A stretch of DNA of 64,000 nt from an uncultured Sutterella sp. (GCA_900757865.1 CAAEPH010000032.1:1-64000), one strand, 5' to 3'; positions 8,192 to 16,788 are shown, counted from the first letter of the stretch. Notes: generated by a model from the letters alone, not told the origin. A program made the numbers and translations.

Positions 8192-8821
8192 ATGAAAGTG
8201 ATGGTGGTTTCGGCCAATGGTAAAGTGGGTCGTTTAGTAGTGAAAGAAGCGATGGCGCGTGGCATGGATGTGACGGCAGTGGTGCGCCACGCCGATCAGT
8301 CGGGCGCGCAGCATCATTTGCTACGCGACCTTTTTGATTTAACGCGCGAAGACGTCAAAGGCTTCGACGTTTTGGTTTGCGCCGTCGGGTTCTTCACGCC
8401 CGAGACGGTCTCGCTTTTTGGCAAAGCTTTTATGCACTTAGCAGACCTCGTCGAAGGCACCGCGACACGCTTGATGATTGTGGGCGGCGCCGGGGCGCTT
8501 TATGTTGACGACGCACGCACCGTGCGTTTGGTCGACACCCCCGATTTCCCTGACGCGTATAAGCCGCTCGCCTCCAACATGGCTGCGGGACTCGCGCAAC
8601 TCAAAGCGCGTCACGGGGTGGATTGGACCTATGTGCCACCGGCCGCAGAATTTTTGCCCGATGGCGCCAAGACGGGTCACTACGTCGCGGGCGACGATCG
8701 CTTCAGCGTGAACGCACAAGGCGTGAGCCAAATCTCCTACGCCGACTATGCCCTGGGCTTTGTCGATGAGATGGAAAAAGGCGTCTATCGCGGTGGGAAG
8801 GTGATGAGCTTACGTTGGTAG
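8192..8821 (+). CDS. NAD(P)-binding oxidoreductase, atypical short-chain dehydrogenase (NmrA/YwnB type)
   Basis: This 209-residue cytoplasmic protein has a Rossmann fold. The N-terminus gives the first strand and dinucleotide loop, Ser-Ala-Asn-Gly-Lys-Val-Gly, a variant of the usual GxxGxxG of this subfamily. It continues with Val-Val-Gly-Gly-Ala-Gly-Ala-Leu-Tyr-Val-Asp, Asp-Thr-Pro-Asp-Phe-Pro and Asp-Trp-Thr-Tyr-Val-Pro-Pro-Ala, all hallmarks of the small NAD(P)H-binding proteins annotated near redox-stress genes. ATG 8192 was chosen because AAGGA lies 8 bases upstream and the Rossmann strand begins at once; an in-frame upstream start adds 19 unrelated residues. It stands alone, with a strong terminator at 8876-8912. 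The substrate is unknown; quinone or flavin reduction is the common suggestion for the family. Confidence 0.85.
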   Translation: MKVMVVSANGKVGRLVVKEAMARGMDVTAVVRHADQSGAQHHLLRDLFDLTREDVKGFDVLVCAVGFFTPETVSLFGKAFMHLADLVEGTATRLMIVGGAGALYVDDARTVRLVDTPDFPDAYKPLASNMAAGLAQLKARHGVDWTYVPPAAEFLPDGAKTGHYVAGDDRFSVNAQGVSQISYADYALGFVDEMEKGVYRGGKVMSLRW

Positions 8822-8875
8822 CGTTGAGCATCCGTTTTGAGGCGTCTTGCCTCATTTTATGAGGAAAAGGTTAAG

Positions 8876-8912
8876 AAAAAGGTCACGGGAAGACGGTCCC
8901 GTGGCCTTTTTT
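8876..8912 (+). terminator. Intrinsic terminator of the NAD(P)-binding oxidoreductase gene
   Basis: A 15-bp stem (8876-8890 with 8897-8911, one G-T pair) with a 6-base loop runs straight into six T, 55 bases after the stop codon. Confidence 0.9.
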
Positions 8913-9179
8913 CTCAATCAGTCACCTTCATGGAGCCTAAAAATGGGCACACCTGCCCTCGTGCTTGTTCCAGGAGGAGTCATTGGTGGCGATCGCTCAA
9001 AAGTTGCCTCACAAAGGCGTTATTATTTCGTGCCATAGCGGTTTTCTCCTCGCCTTTTTGGCTAAAAACTCAGCACAATACACTATAGGACTTGTCACAA
9101 AGCACAGCTAACGCGAAAAAACGTGAGATTTTGTGACGAAAAAAGATCCTCACGTCGTGAGATTGGCTACAATAGTAAT

Positions 9180-9249
9180 GCTCTCGCGGATTGATCCCAT
9201 TTAACTCTGTGGCTGGGTTTATTTGGTGTGGTCTCCGCGAGAGCTTTTT
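9180..9249 (+). ncRNA. Candidate small RNA ending in an intrinsic terminator
   Basis: A perfect 11-bp stem (GCTCTCGCGGA at 9180-9190 with 9234-9244) closes a 43-base loop and is followed by TTTTTGTTTT. The preceding plus-strand gene already has its own terminator at 8912, so this one needs its own transcript. A -10-like TACAAT at 9168-9173 would place the start at about 9180, exactly at the 5' arm, giving an RNA of about 70 bases. The -35 is poor. Instead there is a CTCACG-T-CGTGAG dyad at 9149-9161 and a direct repeat CGTGAGATT (9122-9130 and 9156-9164), which suggest activator control. It is not recognised as a known RNA family. Confidence 0.45.
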
Positions 9250-9337
9250 GTTTTGCTCGCACGAAAAAATTGAGAGCTGGGCAACGCGATAGTCCCACTC
9301 TCTCAGCTATCCGTCTTTTAAACGCACTCGAACGCGC

Positions 9338-10651
9338 TCAAACGCTCTCAGGTTTTTCCGTTTTAAGCGTCACCACAAAGCGTGACCCACCCGGAATATC
9401 TTCGTGGCGAATTTGCCAGTGGCACCGCCTACAAAGTCGCATCACAATCGAAAGCCCCAAGCCGTAACCCGTGCTTGAGCGATCGCGTCGCCCGGCCGAG
9501 CCTCGCACAAACGGTTCGAATAAACGTGTCACCTCCTCAGGGGCAATCCCGCCCGCATGATCGCGCACCGCAAAGCCGTCTTCAATTTCTTCTAAGACCA
9601 CCTCACCCGACTCGGTGTAGTGAATGGCGTTGCGAATGAGGTTATTCATCACGGAGCCCAAAAGAACCGGTGAGTACACCCCACCGCACTCGGCCAAAAC
9701 TTGCGTGCGAAACGTAATCCCTCGGCGCTCGGCCTCGGCCGTCCACATATCTCGCATACGGCAAAAGAGCGCGGGCAACGTGTCGGCGGTCGACGACCCT
9801 AACATTTGCGCATCGCGCGCAAACGCTAAAAAGTCGTCCACCAACTGGTGCATGTCGTTGGCGGCCGTCTGTGCACGCTTCACAATCTGGTGCTGCTTCT
9901 CGGTCAAGGGCGTCATCTCGAGAAGTTCAATACTGCCTTCAATGACGTTTAAGGGGTTGCGCAACTCATGACTCACGTCGCCGGTGAACGTTTGCTCACG
10001 CGCGAGCGCTTGATGTAGGCGCGCGAGCGCCGCGTCACAGCACTGCACCAAAATCGTGATATCGTCGCGGCGTGGCATCGCAGCTAAGGGCTGGTAGTGC
10101 GAGGCTTGGCTTGCCGCTTCCACCTCTTGGCTTAAGCGCCGCACCGGGTTCATGATCACGCGGTATAAGAAGAGCCCCCACGCGAGCCCCGAGAGCGAGA
10201 CGAGCACCGCCATCAGAGCGATCACTTTGCGAAAGATCTTTTCCATGTCTTCAAACGTGGTCTGATCCTTCACCAGCATAAAGTCGTAGCCGTCTTTTTG
10301 CTCACGCCAGATAAAGTACGAGGGGCTACTTTCTTGCTCCGAAAAGCCCAGGGGCGCCTGTTGAAATTGCTCGGGCACGGGATTGAGCTTAGGGTGGGAG
10401 CTGTAGAGTCACACCCCGGGATTCACCTGGGGCATGACACCACTTAAAATGGCTTTCTCTTTCGCATGGAGCTGATCGGCCATGTGTTCACCCGAGAGCG
10501 TCAACTCCACCCACTTAAAGTTGTAGTAGAGCGCCGTGGTGTAAATGAGCGCCATCGCGGTCATGATGATCGCAAAGGAAAACGCAATGCGCTGCCCCAA
10601 CGTCGCTCGACGACTCAGGCGCCCGCCCTCTTCTATCCACTCTCGAATCAT
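9338..10651 (-). pseudogene. Sensor histidine kinase interrupted by an in-frame TGA
   Basis: One reading frame encodes a complete inner-membrane kinase of about 437 codons, but codon 81 is TGA (10411-10409). Part one (ATG 10651, GAGGAG upstream) gives the cytoplasmic N-terminus, the first membrane helix and the start of the periplasmic domain. After the TGA the same frame continues through the rest of the sensor domain, a second helix, a HAMP-like linker, the H-box Ser-His-Glu-Leu-Arg-Asn-Pro, the N-box Asn-Asn-Leu-Ile-Arg-Asn-Ala, Asp-His-Ala-Gly-Gly and Gly-Tyr-Gly-Leu-Gly-Leu. Restart at GTG 10378 would give a kinase lacking the first helix. A nonsense mutation, a sequencing error or recoding are possible. 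It follows the response-regulator gene by 77 bases and would phosphorylate its product. Confidence 0.75.
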
Positions 10652-10728
10652 GCACGTCTCCTCACGCTCTCTATCAGGCTCTTATGCTTTAAATCCGCCG
10701 TGATGCGTGTCATACTGACACGCTGCTG

Positions 10729-11406
10729 TTACTCGTTCTCATCGGCGGAAATTGACCACCCGATACCCGGGTGCGTGTGAATGAGCTTTTTCTCAAACGG
10801 CTTATCCACGGCTTGACGAAGGAGGTAAAGGTTCGCGCGAAGACTGTCGCTGTCGGGCGGCTCCCCGCCCCAAATAGCCACTTCGAGTCGCTCGCGACGC
10901 ACCACGCCGGGGCTGTGGCTCATGAGCTCATTTAAAATCTTGAGCGCAATGGGTTTGAGCGTAATCGCGACACCCGCACGCGTGACCTGTAGGCGACGAC
11001 GGTCAAACTCCAAGTCGCCCACTTGAAGGCGATCGGGATTGGCGCGACGCAAAATCGCTGAAATACGAGCGCCGAGCTCTTTGAGCGAAAAGGGTTTCGT
11101 GAGGTAGTCGTCGGCCCCACTCATCAGGCCTCGCACCCGGTCGTCCACGTCTTGGTTGGCGGTACACATCAAAATCGGGAGCGCGATCCCGTGCGAGCGC
11201 AACTCTTCGCAATACGTCATCCCGTCTTTGCCAGGCATCGTCACATCGAGCACCATCAAATCGAATCGTTCATGCGCCAAGAGGTCTTGCGCCTCAAACG
11301 GGTTGGACGCGCCTTTGGCTGTCCAGCCCTGCAGTTCGCAGTAGTCGATCACATTCTCGACATGCGAATACTCATCGTCAACCACCAAAATTTTGTACGA
11401 CGTCAT
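10729..11406 (-). CDS. OmpR/PhoB-family response regulator
   Basis: This 225-residue two-domain regulator has a receiver domain at residues 1-120. It carries the acidic pair Asp-Asp-Glu, the phospho-acceptor Asp in Leu-Asp-Val-Thr-Met-Pro-Gly, a Thr/Ala pair after Met-Cys, and Lys-Pro-Phe. A winged-helix DNA-binding domain fills residues 130-220. AAGGAG lies 5-6 bases before the ATG. The first gene of the pair, it is followed by the kinase gene at 10651. It is divergent from the decaheme cytochrome operon at 12200, across about 790 bases. This arrangement makes the conduit genes its likely targets, though nothing in the sequence proves it. It could be fed by another kinase if the adjacent one is dead. 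Confidence 0.9.
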   Translation of the reverse strand: MTSYKILVVDDEYSHVENVIDYCELQGWTAKGASNPFEAQDLLAHERFDLMVLDVTMPGKDGMTYCEELRSHGIALPILMCTANQDVDDRVRGLMSGADDYLTKPFSLKELGARISAILRRANPDRLQVGDLEFDRRRLQVTRAGVAITLKPIALKILNELMSHSPGVVRRERLEVAIWGGEPPDSDSLRANLYLLRQAVDKPFEKKLIHTHPGIGWSISADENE

Positions 11407-12199
11407 GCTGTCTCCTTCGTCCGTCGAATCCTGGTTAGTGTGAAACGGGAAATCGTGGCGGGGATTGTGCGCTCAGCGTGGTGAGCAACGCTGTGGGCTG
11501 CGCGATACGCGTGCCTCGCACCTTCACTGTCGCTAAGCAACACGTTTAGCGTCAGACCATCTCCAAGCGCATTGTAGCAATGCTTGTCCCCAATTGCGAA
11601 ACAATCGATGAAAGCAACAAAAGCGAAAAAACGTTCTCTCTTGGGTGTGAACGCCTCGTCACTTTTTGCTCCTCATTCTCGCTTCACGTTTGCGTTCATT
11701 TTGCGAGTGATCTCCCTTAAGATTTAATTCTCAAGAGGTATCACTGTTATTTGAATGTGTAGTTTAGCATTAATTCGAAATCCATGAATTGTCGACAAAT
11801 CAAGGCTAATTATTTAAATTACGCTTTTTCATTTGCTAATTTGACGCGGATTTCACACGACCTAATCGCAAAAAAAATATCCGTAATTTCCCTTAATCGC
11901 CCTAGCAATGGCGTCCACGTTTGCGACAAAACAAGAAAGCCTCAAAAAGATCTAACCTTTAGGGTTTGCCCCACCAAACAGCCTAGATCCGTTCTCCCTA
12001 TTGACCTAGATTGGATGGTATATGACGCACGACGATCTCACGTCAAATTTCTTTGACATTATCGTTTAATCCAGTTTCTAGACTGAAGTTAAATCGTTCT
12101 CTTGGTGCGATTTGCACGTGAGTCAACCGCGTCCCCAAGGCGCTGAGACGACGAGAACGATCCCTATGCCACCCTGTCTATGACATCAAGGAGAAATGT
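11407..12199. other. Long AT-rich divergent intergenic region upstream of the first conduit operon
   Basis: No gene was accepted. The centre, 11690-11900, is markedly richer in A and T than the flanking genes. A 90-codon frame at 11784-12056 has no family features and no ribosome site. Repeated CCTAGAT-type blocks occur at 11971-12014, followed by the operator-like repeat at 12042-12057. Confidence 0.6.
12042..12084 (+). promoter_or_regulatory. Inverted repeat GTCAAA-N4-TTTGAC and -10 box of the first conduit operon
   Basis: GTCAAA (12042-12047) and TTTGAC (12052-12057) form a perfect dyad with a 4-base centre. A -10-like TAGACT begins exactly 20 bases after the TTGACA contained in the right arm. 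The same arrangement recurs at 15739-15781 before the second operon, which argues for a shared regulator. It does not match FNR, CRP or NarL consensus sites known to me. Confidence 0.6.
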
Positions 12200-13123
12200 A
12201 TGTCTCGATCGGTCTTAACAACTCGGCGGTTAACCCCATTGGCCGCATTAGCCTTAGCAATCGGTCTCACGTTTGCCCTGCCCGGTACCGCCGCTACTAC
12301 CCCAGCGGACAATACCTCAAAAGCCTGCGTCGCCTGCCACGCTGACGCGAGCAAACACTACGCCAACACGCGCCACGCCATTGCCGACGGCAAGACGCCG
12401 GGCGCCAACTGTGCGACGTGCCACGGGGAAGTGCTCCGTCACCTCGCCAACCCCATGAAAGAAAAGCCCCAGTTCACGTTCAAAAAGGATGTGAAAGGCT
12501 TCATGGATGAAAAAACGCTCGCCGAGAGCAACAAGGTCTGCACCTCGTGCCACCAAGGAAGCACGCAGCAGCATTGGGCGGGTTCAGCGCACGAGAGCGC
12601 GCAAGTGGGTTGTGTGTCGTGCCACACCGAGCACGATGCCGACATTGCTCTCGACCCGAAAACGAGCACCGCACTTTGCGTCTCGTGCCATAGCGAACAA
12701 AAGTCCGGCCTCTTTAAGTCTTCCTCGCACCCATTGCTCTCGGGCCAGATGAACTGCGTCTCCTGCCACAACCCACACGGCACCGCCCCGGGCAACGAAA
12801 AGCTTTTGAAAGGCGAATCGGTAAACGACACGTGCTACACGTGCCACCCCGGCAAACGTGGCCCGTTTGTCCATCCGCACGAAGCGGTAACGGAAAACTG
12901 TGCCAACTGCCACGATGTGCATGGCACGAACCGCATGGCCATGTTGAAGATGGAAGACCCAATGCTCTGCACGAGTTGCCACAGCACGGCCCCGCATGAC
13001 AATCCGTCGCTCAATAACGCCGACCCCGTCAGCAGTAAAGCCTACGTGCGTACGGGTTGTATCGCTTGTCATAAGCGCATCCACGGCTCGAACTCGGTTC
13101 AGGGTCAATATTTAGTGAAGTAA
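12200..13123 (+). CDS. mtrA: Periplasmic decaheme c-type cytochrome, MtrA/DmsE family (first copy)
   Basis: This 307-residue protein has a cleavable signal peptide (Arg-rich start, hydrophobic core, Ala-Ala near residue 32) and ten Cys-x-x-Cys-His haem-binding motifs, the full MtrA/DmsE set. These proteins form a haem wire inside an outer-membrane porin and carry electrons from the periplasm toward the cell surface. The mature protein contains the expected distal histidines, for example in Asn-Thr-Arg-His and Asn-Pro-His-Gly. AAGGAG sits 7-8 bases before ATG 12200. The porin gene follows after 11 bases, clearly in the same operon. A near-identical cytochrome lies at 15892. No outer-surface MtrC/OmcA cytochrome or DmsA reductase is encoded nearby, so the final acceptor is open. 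Confidence 0.95.
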   Translation: MSRSVLTTRRLTPLAALALAIGLTFALPGTAATTPADNTSKACVACHADASKHYANTRHAIADGKTPGANCATCHGEVLRHLANPMKEKPQFTFKKDVKGFMDEKTLAESNKVCTSCHQGSTQQHWAGSAHESAQVGCVSCHTEHDADIALDPKTSTALCVSCHSEQKSGLFKSSSHPLLSGQMNCVSCHNPHGTAPGNEKLLKGESVNDTCYTCHPGKRGPFVHPHEAVTENCANCHDVHGTNRMAMLKMEDPMLCTSCHSTAPHDNPSLNNADPVSSKAYVRTGCIACHKRIHGSNSVQGQYLVK

Positions 13124-13134
13124 GGAGAGACGTC

Positions 13135-15210
13135 ATGACAAAAGCCAATGTATTTTCATCGATCCGGACTCCTTCAGCACGCTTGAGTTTAGCGCCCCTG
13201 GCGCTCGCAATGTTCGGCGCCTTGACGGCCATGCCCCTTCAAGCCTCCGAAGACATTCCTTTGACGCTTGACGCCGCACGCAGTATGGCGCGCGCTCATC
13301 AAGCTTCAAGCATCCATGTGGGCGTGGAAACTCGCCATATCACGGGCGACGGCACGGCAAGCGCGAAAGCATGGAATGGCTACGAGAAAGCCCACACACA
13401 AGCACAAGTCGATATGACTTTGAAGGGCGGTGAAGACCGCACTCGCTGGTCGGTGGTGGGCTCATCCTTGGGATCACCTATCCCACAGTTGGATGCAAGT
13501 TATGGCGTCGCAAGTCGCTGGGACGTTAAGGGACACTATCAGCGTTTTCGCCATGTCAGCAACGAAATCTCCATTCTCAAATTCAACAATGTCGCCGACC
13601 CTAGCATAGCTTACGATGCCAACGACTATGACCAAGCCATTCTTGAGCAAGTCCGCGACGTCTTGAGCGTTAACGGTCGTCTCTTTGTGACACCCAATAC
13701 GACCGTCATAGCCGGCTATCAGTGGGATCGTCGTCGGGGCGATACGTCCACCTCGGCGAAAGCCCCAGAGTTTTACGTGAATGACGATCTAGCACGTAGC
13801 TATCTGGTCCCTGTTGAAGATCAACACCATCAAGTGAAGGCCGGTGCGCAATACGTCGCTGACGGTTGGGTTTTAGGGGCCTCCTACGACTTCTCCAAAT
13901 TTGACAATGATCATGACACGTTCTTGCACCCTGTGTTAACCATGAATGGTGGCATGCAATTTATGGGGAAAAATCTCGACCCCTCGAACACCATGAACCG
14001 TGTCGCGCTGTACGGGTCGAAATCCTTTGGCGCAACCACACAACTCTCGGCGCGCGCCTCGTACACGTGGCTTGACTCCGATAGCCATTCGCTTGATCTT
14101 GTGGATCCTTTGGTTAACACGCCCGATGTGACCAATCTTGATGCAAAAGCGCGCATGCCGATGGTGAGCGTAGCGCTCGTGACGCGCCCCGTTGACGCCC
14201 TGCAATTGAAAGTTGACTATCGCTTCAAGAAGTACGATCACGATGTCGACGGCATCACGGATGAGTATTCCAGCTACAACTACAGCTCCTATGACTACAC
14301 CGAGCATAAGCTCAAAGGGCAAGGCATTCTGACCCTCGGCAACGGTTATAGCCTCAAAATGCACGGAAAGTACATTGATCGAAATTACGATGAAGTCGTC
14401 GACTCGTTGAAGACGTATGAAGCCGGCATTGCGCTTCGTAAGCGCATGAGCGAGATGTTCTCGGGAAGCTTGGGCTACACATACAAGGGCCGTGATGTGA
14501 CTGCTTGGACAGTTCAACCCTTTGGGTATCCGTGGAATTTGTTGGGTTATGACGAACATCGAGTCGACGCACGACTGGTTGCTAAGTTGCACCCCACGTT
14601 CACATTAACGGCCACGGGCAGCGTGTATGAGCGCGACTACAACGACGATGGTATTCCTGAGTCCACGCTTGCTTCGCAGACTGGGGTTTGGTTTAACGGT
14701 TTGGACAAAACGCAAGGTTACGCCTTGAGCCTCGACGCCGATTGGGCACCGTCGCGCGACTGGAACCTCTTTGCGTTCTACACCTTGGACTACCAAAAGC
14801 AAGACAGTTCGATGAACGGCTACACGATTTGGGGTAGTGGTCCTTTTAGCTCCAAGACGCAGATCAAGATGATCTCGCACACCGTCGGTTTGGGCTTGGG
14901 GTTGCACCCCACTAACTCGCCTTGGTCTGGCACCGTGCGTTATGTCTACGGCTACGACAAAGACACGAACCACTACAACGTTCATAACTGGAGTAACGAC
15001 ACCAAGTCGCATTACGCCAACGCGAATGTCACTTACAAAGTGAACGACCGCTGGAGCGTCTTAGGGATGGCAAGCTACGGGCACTTCTCTTCGTACGACA
15101 TGCGTCGTCAAGGCTGGCATGTCGACGGCGACCCGCTCGTTGACATCATGATGAGTCCTAACAGCACCAATGTTGGCGTCTATGTTGGTGTGAAGTATTT
15201 GTTGCCTTAA
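13135..15210 (+). CDS. mtrB: MtrB/PioB-type decaheme-associated outer-membrane porin (first copy)
   Basis: This 691-residue protein has a signal peptide ending near residue 38 (Gln-Ala-Ser then Glu-Asp). A long series of amphipathic beta strands follows, as expected for the 26-strand barrel that sheathes MtrA. The C-terminus ends in strands closing with Lys-Tyr-Leu-Leu-Pro. No cysteine is visible in the whole sequence, so the N-terminal CxxC pair described for Shewanella MtrB is missing. AAGGAG precedes ATG 13135, 11 bases after the cytochrome stop. Role: with the cytochrome at 12200 it should form a trans-outer-membrane electron conduit. The protein matches the second copy at 16789 throughout, pointing to duplication of the two-gene module. 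Termination may use the weak hairpin at 15237-15270. Confidence 0.92.
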   Translation: MTKANVFSSIRTPSARLSLAPLALAMFGALTAMPLQASEDIPLTLDAARSMARAHQASSIHVGVETRHITGDGTASAKAWNGYEKAHTQAQVDMTLKGGEDRTRWSVVGSSLGSPIPQLDASYGVASRWDVKGHYQRFRHVSNEISILKFNNVADPSIAYDANDYDQAILEQVRDVLSVNGRLFVTPNTTVIAGYQWDRRRGDTSTSAKAPEFYVNDDLARSYLVPVEDQHHQVKAGAQYVADGWVLGASYDFSKFDNDHDTFLHPVLTMNGGMQFMGKNLDPSNTMNRVALYGSKSFGATTQLSARASYTWLDSDSHSLDLVDPLVNTPDVTNLDAKARMPMVSVALVTRPVDALQLKVDYRFKKYDHDVDGITDEYSSYNYSSYDYTEHKLKGQGILTLGNGYSLKMHGKYIDRNYDEVVDSLKTYEAGIALRKRMSEMFSGSLGYTYKGRDVTAWTVQPFGYPWNLLGYDEHRVDARLVAKLHPTFTLTATGSVYERDYNDDGIPESTLASQTGVWFNGLDKTQGYALSLDADWAPSRDWNLFAFYTLDYQKQDSSMNGYTIWGSGPFSSKTQIKMISHTVGLGLGLHPTNSPWSGTVRYVYGYDKDTNHYNVHNWSNDTKSHYANANVTYKVNDRWSVLGMASYGHFSSYDMRRQGWHVDGDPLVDIMMSPNSTNVGVYVGVKYLLP

Positions 15211-15236
15211 TAGGTCCTGAGGCAGACTGAGAGATA

Positions 15237-15270
15237 CGAGCGAGGGTGTGCGCTACCACCGGCTCGCTCG
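15237..15270 (+). terminator. Weak hairpin after the first conduit operon
   Basis: CGAGCGAG (15237-15244) pairs with CTCGCTCG (15263-15270) and is followed by pyrimidine-rich sequence without a clean T run. The remaining 15271-15700 shows no gene. Confidence 0.4.
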
Positions 15271-15599
15271 CCTCTCGCTCTGCTCTTTGGTTCTTCTCTT
15301 TGGCTCTTTGCTCTTTTAGTCCTTTTATCTTTTTGCCCGAAGCCTTCGCTTTTAGTGGTCATTCCCCAGAGCCTTGAGTCCATGCTCCGTGATTTCTGGC
15401 GCGCTTTTGCACGATGTGGCTCTCTGTCTCCTCCCGCATCCATGGTTGCAGCGGTGCGCCCTGACCCACTCTTCACTCGCTATGCGACTGCGCTTCGGGC
15501 TTCTCTTTTTACCGTCTTTGAGAGATAAAGCCTCCTTGCCCAGTACACCTTCAAACACTTTGGCGTGTTGCAAAAAAGCGATTCGAGCACTTTAACAGT

Positions 15600-15613
15600 T
15601 TGACATTCGTCAA
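15600..15613. promoter_or_regulatory. Inverted repeat TTGAC-ATTC-GTCAA upstream of the second conduit operon
   Basis: This is a perfect 5-bp dyad with a 4-base centre, about 130 bases before the stronger repeat at 15739. It uses the same TTGAC/GTCAA words in opposite order. It may be an auxiliary site or chance. Confidence 0.3.
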
Positions 15614-15704
15614 GCTACCTTAAATTTTCTTAAGAATAAGGGGATACCCGAATCTGCTTTCGCATTAGCTCTCTCACAGCACACTCGCGACCGATATACC
15701 CATA

Positions 15705-15738
15705 AGGGATAGCGTTATCCCTCCCAGATGGGAGGGAT
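15705..15738 (+). promoter_or_regulatory. Two overlapping hairpin dyads just upstream of the second operon's operator
   Basis: AGGGATA-GCGT-TATCCCT (from about 15705) overlaps ATCCCTCCC-AGAT-GGGAGGGAT (15717-15738). Both are perfect, share bases and cannot form together. They abut the GTCAAA repeat, so they may be extra protein sites in the promoter region. Confidence 0.4.
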
Positions 15739-15781
15739 GTCAAATCCGTTTGACATAGGGTTTAGCACCCCTTCATACAAT
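15739..15781 (+). promoter_or_regulatory. Inverted repeat TGTCAAA-N4-TTTGACA and -10 box of the second conduit operon
   Basis: TGTCAAATCCGTTTGACA is a perfect dyad (core GTCAAA 15739-15744, TTTGAC 15749-15754). TACAAT (15776-15781) starts 20 bases after the TTGACA of the right arm, the same spacing as at the first operon. Twenty bases is too long for a normal -35/-10 pair, so an activator bound at the dyad is the simplest reading. Confidence 0.65.
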
Positions 15782-15891
15782 GCACTCGACTCTTAAAGAA
15801 AGCCGTGTTTGCTCTGTTTTTTTCCTCATCCACGCAAACGTTGGCTCCCCATAGGTCACAAAAAATCCCCAAGAAACTTAAGGAGAACACC

Positions 15892-16770
15892 ATGTCTGCC
15901 GCGAAACGATTCGTCCGCCAAGGACTCGTGCTGGTGATGTTGGGCTTAGGCGCCTTCTCGTTTAACGCCTCGGCTGCGACACCGGCTGCTGTCGACAAAA
16001 CCCCGTGCTATTCGTGCCACCCTGACGCCGTAAAGCACTATGCCAATACGCGCCATGCCGTCAAAGACGGCCGTACGCCAGGTGACGACTGTGCCACCTG
16101 CCACGGTGAAGTCTTGCGCCATATGAGCAACCCCGCCAAAGAAAAACCCCAGTTCACGTTCAAAAAAGACGTGAAGGGCTTCATGGACGAAAAGACCTTG
16201 GCTGAAAGCAACAAGGTTTGCACGTCTTGCCACAAAGGTAGCACCCAGAAGCATTGGGCAGGTTCCACGCATGAAAGCGCTCAAGTGGGTTGCGTCTCGT
16301 GCCACTCGAGCCACAAAGCCGACATTGCGCTCAACCCCAAGACGAGCACCGCGCTTTGCCTGTCTTGCCACCCCGATCAGAAGGCTAACCTCTTTAAGAC
16401 CTCCACGCACCCCTTGCTCTCCGGTCAGATGAACTGCGTCTCTTGCCACAATCCGCATGGAACGAGCGCGGGATCTGAAGCGCTCTTAAAGGGTAAGGAT
16501 AAGAACGATACGTGCTACACCTGCCACCCGGGCAAACGTGGTCCGTTTGTGCACCCGCATGAAGCCGTGACCGAAGATTGCGGCAACTGCCACAACCCAC
16601 ACGGCACGAACCGTATCTCCATGCTGAAGGCGAACGACCCGATGCTTTGCACGACGTGCCATGCAAACTCTCACCACAATACCGAAGTCGATACGCGTAA
16701 TGGTTGCTTGACTTGCCACCCGCGCATCCATGGCTCGAACGCCGTTGGTGGCGCTCGCTTTACGAAGTAA
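15892..16770 (+). CDS. mtrA: Periplasmic decaheme c-type cytochrome, MtrA/DmsE family (second copy)
   Basis: This 292-residue cytochrome has a signal peptide ending near residue 29 and ten Cys-x-x-Cys-His motifs. It is closely similar to the copy at 12200. Long central blocks are identical, such as the region around Lys-Gly-Phe-Met-Asp-Glu-Lys-Thr-Leu, and differences cluster in the signal peptide and at the C-terminus, where this copy is shorter. ATG 15892 is preceded by AAGGAG at 6-7 bases; an in-frame upstream extension of 29 residues lacks a ribosome site and would bury the signal peptide. The porin gene follows after 18 bases. The product should carry electrons through its porin across the outer membrane. 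Why two such conduits are kept is unknown; different acceptors are one possibility. Confidence 0.95.
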   Translation: MSAAKRFVRQGLVLVMLGLGAFSFNASAATPAAVDKTPCYSCHPDAVKHYANTRHAVKDGRTPGDDCATCHGEVLRHMSNPAKEKPQFTFKKDVKGFMDEKTLAESNKVCTSCHKGSTQKHWAGSTHESAQVGCVSCHSSHKADIALNPKTSTALCLSCHPDQKANLFKTSTHPLLSGQMNCVSCHNPHGTSAGSEALLKGKDKNDTCYTCHPGKRGPFVHPHEAVTEDCGNCHNPHGTNRISMLKANDPMLCTTCHANSHHNTEVDTRNGCLTCHPRIHGSNAVGGARFTK

Positions 16771-16788
16771 TTCTCTGGAGGTGTCATT

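Noticed and set aside
11784..12056. 90-codon plus-strand frame before the first conduit operon
   Set aside because: It has no ribosome site and no family features, it ends inside the operator dyad, and the region is AT-rich promoter DNA.
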